In this document: positions 44,079 to 47,953 of the stretch, in pieces | How positions within the stretch are numbered: position 1 is the stretch's first letter | Layout of the letters: every line of letters begins with the position of its first letter | Assembly (NCBI GenBank): GCA_051984675.1 | Contig: JBPYFK010000093.1 | Coordinates: 1 to 47,953, forward strand | DNA: 47,953 nucleotides | Direction: 5' to 3' | From: JBPYFK01 sp051984675 | GTDB taxonomy: Bacteria; Actinomycetota; Actinomycetes; Mycobacteriales; Pseudonocardiaceae | Program-made: the position numbers and the translations under genes | Notes under the pieces: generated by a model | Database searches by the model: none | Told to the model about the DNA's origin: nothing | Seen by the model: only the letters and a program-made list of their open reading frames with translations

Positions 44079-45251
44079 TCAGCCCAGAACGCCGGTGACC
44101 GAGGCGTGTCCCTTCAGCAGGTTGCGGGCAATCGTCCGGCGCTGGATCTCGTCAGTGCCCTCGTAGATCCGCAGCAGCCGCAGCTCGCGGTACCAGCGTT
44201 CGATCGGCAGCTCCCGGGTATAGCCCATGCCGCCGTGGATCTGCAGCACCCGGTCGACGATCTCGTTCGCCTTCACCCCACCGAAGAGCTTGGCCATCGA
44301 CTGCGCCTGCCGCGAGTCCAGTCCCTGGTCGACCTGCCACGCCGCCTGCAGCACCAGCCAGCGCAGCGCTTCGATCTCCACCGCCGAGTCCGCGAGCATC
44401 CACTGGATGGCCTGCCGCTCGGCGATCGGCTGCCCGAAGGTGTGGCGCGACTTCGCCTGCTCCACCGCCATCTCCACCATCCGCTCGCAGGCGCCCAGCG
44501 CCCGCGCCGGCAGCAGGTACCGGCCCCGGCCGATCCACTTCATGGCCAGCTCGAAACCGCGGCCGACCTCGCCGAGGATGTTCTCCTCCGGCACCCGCAC
44601 GCCGTCGAAGATCAGCGCCGCCGGTCCCCACTCACCCATCGTGTCGATCGGCTCGGACTTCCAGCCCATCTCGCGGTCCACCAGGAAGCAGGTGACACCG
44701 CCGTTGGCGCCCTTCTCTTTGTCCGTCACCGCGAACACCATCGTGAAGTCGGCCTCGTTACCGCCGGTGATGAAGGTCTTCTCACCATCGATCACCCACT
44801 CGTTGCCCTCCTTGCGGGCCGAGGTGCGGATGTTCTTCGCGTCCGACCCGGCGCCGGGCTCGGTGATCGCGAAGCACGACTTGCGCTCGCCGGCGATGGT
44901 CGGAAGCAGGTAACGCTGCTTCTGCTCGTCGTTGCAGTAGTACAGGATGTTGTCCGCGTAGCCCCCGAAAGAGAACTGAACGAAGCTGCGGCCGAGCTCG
45001 GCTTCCACCAGGGCGGTCATCACGGCCGACAGGCCCATTCCGCCGTACTCCTCGGGCGTCTGCACGCCCCAGAACCCCGCTTCCTTCGCCTTGCGCCGGA
45101 GCGCCTCCAGCTCCTCCGGCGGCAGGCCGGGCTGCCCGGCGCGCTCCCGACGCAGCACCTCGGGTTCCAGCGGCGTCAGCTCGCGCCGCACGAAGTTGCG
45201 CACCCAGTCGCGGATATCGCGCTCGGTCTCGGACAGCGAGAAGTCGACCAT
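44079..45251 (-). CDS. Acyl-CoA dehydrogenase
   Basis: This is 390 residues from ATG 45251 (MVDFSLSETERDI), preceded by GGAGGG; an in-frame upstream start adds six residues. FAD and substrate signatures are CFAITEPGAGSDAKNI, and KTFITGGNEADFT; the C-terminal QIHGGMGYTRELPIERWYRELRLLRIYEGTDEIQRRTIARNLL holds the catalytic glutamate in YEGTDE. It oxidises an acyl-CoA at the alpha-beta bond; the chain preference is not clear. It is divergent from a TetR regulator with a perfect-arm operator between them. Confidence 0.94.
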   Translation of the reverse strand: MVDFSLSETERDIRDWVRNFVRRELTPLEPEVLRRERAGQPGLPPEELEALRRKAKEAGFWGVQTPEEYGGMGLSAVMTALVEAELGRSFVQFSFGGYADNILYYCNDEQKQRYLLPTIAGERKSCFAITEPGAGSDAKNIRTSARKEGNEWVIDGEKTFITGGNEADFTMVFAVTDKEKGANGGVTCFLVDREMGWKSEPIDTMGEWGPAALIFDGVRVPEENILGEVGRGFELAMKWIGRGRYLLPARALGACERMVEMAVEQAKSRHTFGQPIAERQAIQWMLADSAVEIEALRWLVLQAAWQVDQGLDSRQAQSMAKLFGGVKANEIVDRVLQIHGGMGYTRELPIERWYRELRLLRIYEGTDEIQRRTIARNLLKGHASVTGVLG

Positions 45252-45281
45252 GGCAGGACCCTCCAGCACTCACAAAGCAGC

Positions 45282-45298
45282 AACTAACGTCGTTAGTT
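45282..45298. promoter_or_regulatory. TetR-type operator, ACTAACG-N-CGTTAGT palindrome
   Basis: AACTAACG (45282-45289) and its exact complement CGTTAGTT (45291-45298) flank a single T. It lies 31 bp upstream of the acyl-CoA dehydrogenase start and 118 bp before the divergent TetR gene. The size and symmetry are those of a TetR-family operator, so the neighbouring regulator probably represses both genes from here. Confidence 0.8.
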
Positions 45299-45415
45299 TT
45301 CATTCGAGCGTAGGTCTACCACCCGTGCCGCGGCAAGCCCCACACTGGGAACGTCCGTGACTCGGCCGGCACCGCCCGGCCGGCCAGCGCCGTCAGCACC
45401 GAACGGAGAAGCAAC

Positions 45416-46090
45416 GTGGCGAGACCGCGCACGCCCCGGCTGTCCCCGGAACGCATCCGCCAGGTCGCACTGGAGATCATCGACTCGTCCGGGCTGGAGG
45501 GGCTGTCCATGCGCCGGCTGGCCGAGCAGCTTGGCGTGCGGGCCGCGTCGCTGTACAACCACGTGTCGACCAAGGACGAGCTGCTGCACGACATCGCCAA
45601 CGAGCTCGCCGCCGAGGTGGACACCTCCGACTTCGAGGTCGACTGGGCCACCGGGCTGATGACGTGGGCGCGGTCCTACCGCGCGGCGCTGGCCAAGCAC
45701 CCGAACCTTGTGCCGTTCCTCGCCTACGGCCCGGCGCACCGAGAGAGGTCGCTGCGCCAGGCCGACGCCGTGCACGGCGGACTCGTGCGCGCGCAGTGGC
45801 CACGCCGCTACGCGACCATGATCGGCGCGTCCACCAAGTACCTCGTCGTCGGCGCCGCGATGGGCTCGTTCTCCTCCGGGTTCGTCGACGACGCCGAGGT
45901 CTACGACGACCGGTTCCCGAACCTCACCCAGGCGCACCTGCTGCGCCAGCACGCCGAGCAGATCGACCGCGACAGCTTCGAGCTCGCGCTGCATTCCCTG
46001 GTCGAGGGGCTTCGGCAGGTGTACCGCACCCTGGACACGCCGGGTGGGGACGAGCCGTCCACCGGGCGAGATCACTCGCTGACCGGTTGA
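45416..46090 (+). CDS. TetR-family transcriptional regulator
   Basis: This is 224 residues with a GTG start after GGAG. The N-terminal helix-turn-helix is ERIRQVALEIIDSSGLEGLSMRRLAEQLGVRAASLYNHVSTKDELLHDIANEL. The C-terminal all-helical domain resembles the TetR class C-terminal domain (SYRAALAKHPNLVPFLAYGP). It is divergent from acyl-CoA dehydrogenase, so an acyl-CoA or related effector is likely. Confidence 0.9.
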   Translation: MARPRTPRLSPERIRQVALEIIDSSGLEGLSMRRLAEQLGVRAASLYNHVSTKDELLHDIANELAAEVDTSDFEVDWATGLMTWARSYRAALAKHPNLVPFLAYGPAHRERSLRQADAVHGGLVRAQWPRRYATMIGASTKYLVVGAAMGSFSSGFVDDAEVYDDRFPNLTQAHLLRQHAEQIDRDSFELALHSLVEGLRQVYRTLDTPGGDEPSTGRDHSLTG

Positions 46091-46186
46091 CTGGCGGTGC
46101 CCGCGCTCCGTAGCGTCAGGCCGGATGACCGACAACTGAAGATCGTCAACAAGTGAATATCGAACCAGAGATGGCCTACGACACCA

Positions 46187-46263
46187 CGCGGGAGAGACTC
46201 CGCCGCAGGCGGGGCGCCGAAGGAGCAATCCACTCCCCATAAACTCTCAGGCCCCGTACCGCG
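46187..46263 (+). ncRNA. Glycine riboswitch, first aptamer
   Basis: The conserved core is clear: the P1 strand CGCG at 46187, GGAGAGACTC, then GCGCCGAAGGAGCAA, ATAAACTCTCAGG and the closing CGCG at 46260-46263. The order and bases match the glycine aptamer family. Together with the second aptamer it precedes gcvT, the usual regulated gene. Confidence 0.92.
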
Positions 46264-46265
46264 TG

Positions 46266-46388
46266 GCCAGGCCAGGAGGAGAAAAGCAGGGACCCCCGTG
46301 TCCCTCGCCCAAGGTGCAAGCCGCGTGACCTGCCGACGCCTGGCACGCTGGTGAAACTCTCAGGCTCATGACTCCGGGGAGGCTCTCG
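46266..46388 (+). ncRNA. Glycine riboswitch, second aptamer (less conserved 5' half)
   Basis: The 3' half is standard (GCCCAAGGTGCAAGCCGCG, GGTGAAACTCTCAGGC, then GACTCCGGGGAGGCTC). The 5' part reads GGAGGAGAAAAGCAGGG, a departure from the usual GGAGAG core. The tandem arrangement normally acts as one switch that turns gcvT expression on when glycine is abundant. No expression platform is obvious immediately after it. Confidence 0.8.
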
Positions 46389-46455
46389 ACAGTCCGGCAC
46401 GCGCAGCACGTGCTTGAACGTTCCCGAGGAGCCCCCGGTTATGGTTATTTCCCGA

Positions 46456-46545
46456 GTGAGCAGGTCGGCTCACCCGTTACCACGGGGCGGTCGTGGCCGC
46501 CTTCAGGCAGGGTGGAACCAGGTGGTGACACCCGGGTCCCGCGTG
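46456..46545 (+). promoter_or_regulatory. T-box-like structured element between glycine riboswitch and gcvT
   Basis: Four features occur in order. A hairpin GTGAGC/GCTCAC (46456-46473) has loop AGGTCG, which contains the glycine codon GGT. A small hairpin CCGT/ACGG follows at 46474-46485. A third hairpin GGCGG/CCGCC lies at 46486-46501. Then AGGGTGGAACC (46509-46519) matches the T-box core AGGGTGGNACC exactly. It is followed by a GGTG/CACC stem-loop (46521-46532) and GTCCC (46536-46540), which can pair back with the AGGG side. The base after TGG is A, which would pair with discriminator U73, the base found in tRNA-Gly. The final CGCG of the T-box core is missing (CAGG instead), so this is suggestive, not proven. 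Confidence 0.35.
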
Positions 46546-46646
46546 ATCTCACCGAGCGTGAACCCGTTGAGCGTGATCGCGAAGGGCAGCCCAGCCGGGG
46601 TAACCAGTTGACAGCCGATCTACGTCACCAGGAGGAGTCAACCACC

Positions 46647-47774
46647 ATGTCATCATCCGGGTCGCCAGCCGGCCAGCAGGCGCGGGAAACCCCCCTGCAC
46701 GACATCCACGACGAACTGGGGGCCACGTTCACCGAGTTCGCCGGGTGGCGGATGCCCGTGCGGTACTCAGGGGACGCCGCCGAGCACAACGCGGTGCGGA
46801 CCTCGGCTGGCCTGTTCGACCTCTCGCACATGGGTGAGATCCGCATCACCGGCCCGCAGGCGGCGGAGGCGCTGGACTACGCGCTGGTGGCGAACGCCTC
46901 GGCGATCACCGTGGGCCGGGCGCGCTACACGATGATCTGCAACGACGAGGGCGGCGTGCTCGACGACCTGATCGTCTACCGCACCGGCGAGCAGGAGTTC
47001 CTCGTGGTGGCCAACGCCGCCAACGTGGGTGTGGTCGTCCCCGCCCTGGCCGAGCGGGTGAAGGACTTCGACGCCACCAGCACCGATGTCTCCGACGACT
47101 ACGCGCTGATCGCGGTCCAGGGCCCGAACGCGGTCTCCATCCTCGCCCCGCTGACCTCCACCGACCTGAGCACCGTCCGCTACTACGCCGGCTACTCGGC
47201 TCAGGTCGCCGGCCGCGACGTGCTGCTGGCCCGCACCGGCTACACCGGTGAGGACGGCTTCGAGCTGTTCACCGCTCCGGCCGACGCGTCCGCGGTGTGG
47301 CGGGCACTGGCCGAGTCAGGTGCCGCGCACGACCTGCTCCCGGCCGGACTGGCCTGCCGCGACACGCTGCGGCTGGAAGCCGGCATGCCGCTGTACGGCA
47401 ACGAGCTGTCCGCCCAGCTGACGCCTTACCACGCGAACCTGGGACGGGTGGTCAAGCTCGACAAGCCCGGTGACTTCGTCGGCAAGGCGGCCCTGGCCGA
47501 GGTTGCCCGGCAACCCACCGCGCGCACCCTCGTCGGTCTGCGTACCGACCAGCGCCGAGCCCCCCGCCACGGCTACCGCGTGCTCGACGCCGACGGCACC
47601 GAAGTCGGTGAAGTCACCAGCGGCGCTCCGTCCCCCACCCTCGGCCATCCCATCGGTATGGCGTACGTCGATCGAGCGGTTTCGGAACCGGGGACCGCGC
47701 TCCAGGTCGACATTCGTGGCAAGTCGGTGCCCGTCGAGGTCGTGCCCCTGCCGTTCTACCGCCGCGAGTCCTGA
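46647..47774 (+). CDS. gcvT: Aminomethyltransferase, glycine cleavage system T protein
   Basis: This is 375 residues; the ATG follows AGGAGGAG. GcvT motifs: EFAGWRMPVRYSGDAAEHNAVRTSAGLFDLSHMGEI, YTMICNDEGGVLDDLIVYR, LLARTGYTGEDGFELF, GLACRDTLRLEAGMPLYGNEL and a C-terminal barrel (GLRTDQRRAPRHGYRV, then GEVTSGAPSPTLGHPIGMAYV). It transfers the aminomethyl carbon from the H protein to tetrahydrofolate. It follows the tandem glycine riboswitch and precedes glyA by 28 bp. Confidence 0.97.
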   Translation: MSSSGSPAGQQARETPLHDIHDELGATFTEFAGWRMPVRYSGDAAEHNAVRTSAGLFDLSHMGEIRITGPQAAEALDYALVANASAITVGRARYTMICNDEGGVLDDLIVYRTGEQEFLVVANAANVGVVVPALAERVKDFDATSTDVSDDYALIAVQGPNAVSILAPLTSTDLSTVRYYAGYSAQVAGRDVLLARTGYTGEDGFELFTAPADASAVWRALAESGAAHDLLPAGLACRDTLRLEAGMPLYGNELSAQLTPYHANLGRVVKLDKPGDFVGKAALAEVARQPTARTLVGLRTDQRRAPRHGYRVLDADGTEVGEVTSGAPSPTLGHPIGMAYVDRAVSEPGTALQVDIRGKSVPVEVVPLPFYRRES

Positions 47775-47802
47775 GACTCGATCAACACCACCAGGAGGCA
47801 AC

Positions 47803-47953
47803 ATGGCGACGCAATTCAATGAACCGCTGTCGGCGGTCGACCCCGAGGTGGCGGCTGCGGTCTCGGCTGAGCTTCAGCGGCAGCAGTCCACGTTGGAGAT
47901 GATCGCTTCGGAGAACTTCGCACCGCAGGCGATCCTGGAAGCCCAGGGCTCGG
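47803..47953 (+). CDS. glyA: Serine hydroxymethyltransferase, 5' part only
   Basis: The ATG follows AGGAGG. The first 50 residues (MATQFNEPLSAVDPEVAAAV, then RQQSTLEMIASENFAPQAILEAQGS) match the N-terminus of GlyA, with the conserved LEMIASENF segment. The gene runs off the window end. It interconverts serine and glycine with tetrahydrofolate, so it pairs with gcvT in glycine/one-carbon metabolism, presumably under the same riboswitch. Confidence 0.95.
   Translation, partial: MATQFNEPLSAVDPEVAAAVSAELQRQQSTLEMIASENFAPQAILEAQGS

Overview
The window reads as a high-GC actinobacterial chromosome segment, most likely from the Pseudonocardiaceae (Amycolatopsis/Saccharopolyspora-like). This is inferred from gene content and codon bias: a DUF574 methyltransferase, a SigF/RsbW pair, VKOR-based disulfide formation, mutA-mutB-meaB, a DUF3516 helicase and a glycine riboswitch before gcvT. 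No 16S or species marker is present, so the genus is not resolved.

Layout. (1) 1-4.8 kb is gene-poor and visibly lower in GC. It holds a frameshifted alanine-rich gene, three small genes (one a GntR-type regulator with a coiled-coil tail) and a tyrosine recombinase broken by several frameshifts and cut at its 3' end. The recombinase lies against the 3' end of a tRNA gene (anticodon CAA), as expected for the remnant of an integrated element. (2) 4.8-8.3 kb holds a Ski2-like helicase, a one-domain LuxR protein and a small unknown gene. (3) 8.4-13.7 kb is mutA-mutB-meaB, B12-dependent methylmalonyl-CoA mutase and its GTPase chaperone. (4) 13.7-20.3 kb is a run of leftward genes: a PAS-GGDEF-EAL protein with degenerate active sites coupled to a DUF574 methyltransferase, an M50 protease, a cupin and an HtrA-like protease. 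An Lrp/AsnC regulator diverges from the protease, and a DinB-like protein converges on the regulator. (5) 20.4-27.0 kb is a complete leftward 2-oxoacid dehydrogenase operon (E3, E1-alpha, E1-beta, E2; pyruvate dehydrogenase type) with a PucR-type regulator just upstream. (6) 27-29.4 kb holds two small exported peptides, a TesB-type thioesterase and a divergent GntR/FCD regulator. (7) 29.8-32.8 kb is a DsbA-like/VKOR operon followed by an anti-sigma/sigma factor pair with a SigF-type promoter.

(8) 33.4-38.9 kb is a surface-glycan locus: a UDP-sulfoquinovose synthase (SQD1/SqdB) homologue, a GtrA flippase-like protein, a membrane GT-C-like protein fused in frame to a GT2 transferase, and a sugar-nucleotide epimerase. 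(9) 39.0-43.9 kb is a leftward cluster: a secreted glycosidase with a discoidin-like domain, the two halves of a Tm-1-like system (UPF0261 and a PEP-hydrolase-type TIM barrel), an SRPBCC protein and a possible 39-residue ORF. (10) 44.1-46.1 kb is an acyl-CoA dehydrogenase with a divergent TetR regulator and a clear palindromic operator between them. (11) 46.2 kb to the end is a tandem glycine riboswitch, then an unexplained structured leader with a T-box-like core, then gcvT and the start of glyA.

The observations most worth testing are the T-box-like element between the glycine riboswitch and gcvT, the sulfoquinovose-synthase glycan locus with its fused glycosyltransferase, the class I tRNA carrying a leucine anticodon, and the apparently catalytically dead GGDEF-EAL protein coupled to a methyltransferase.
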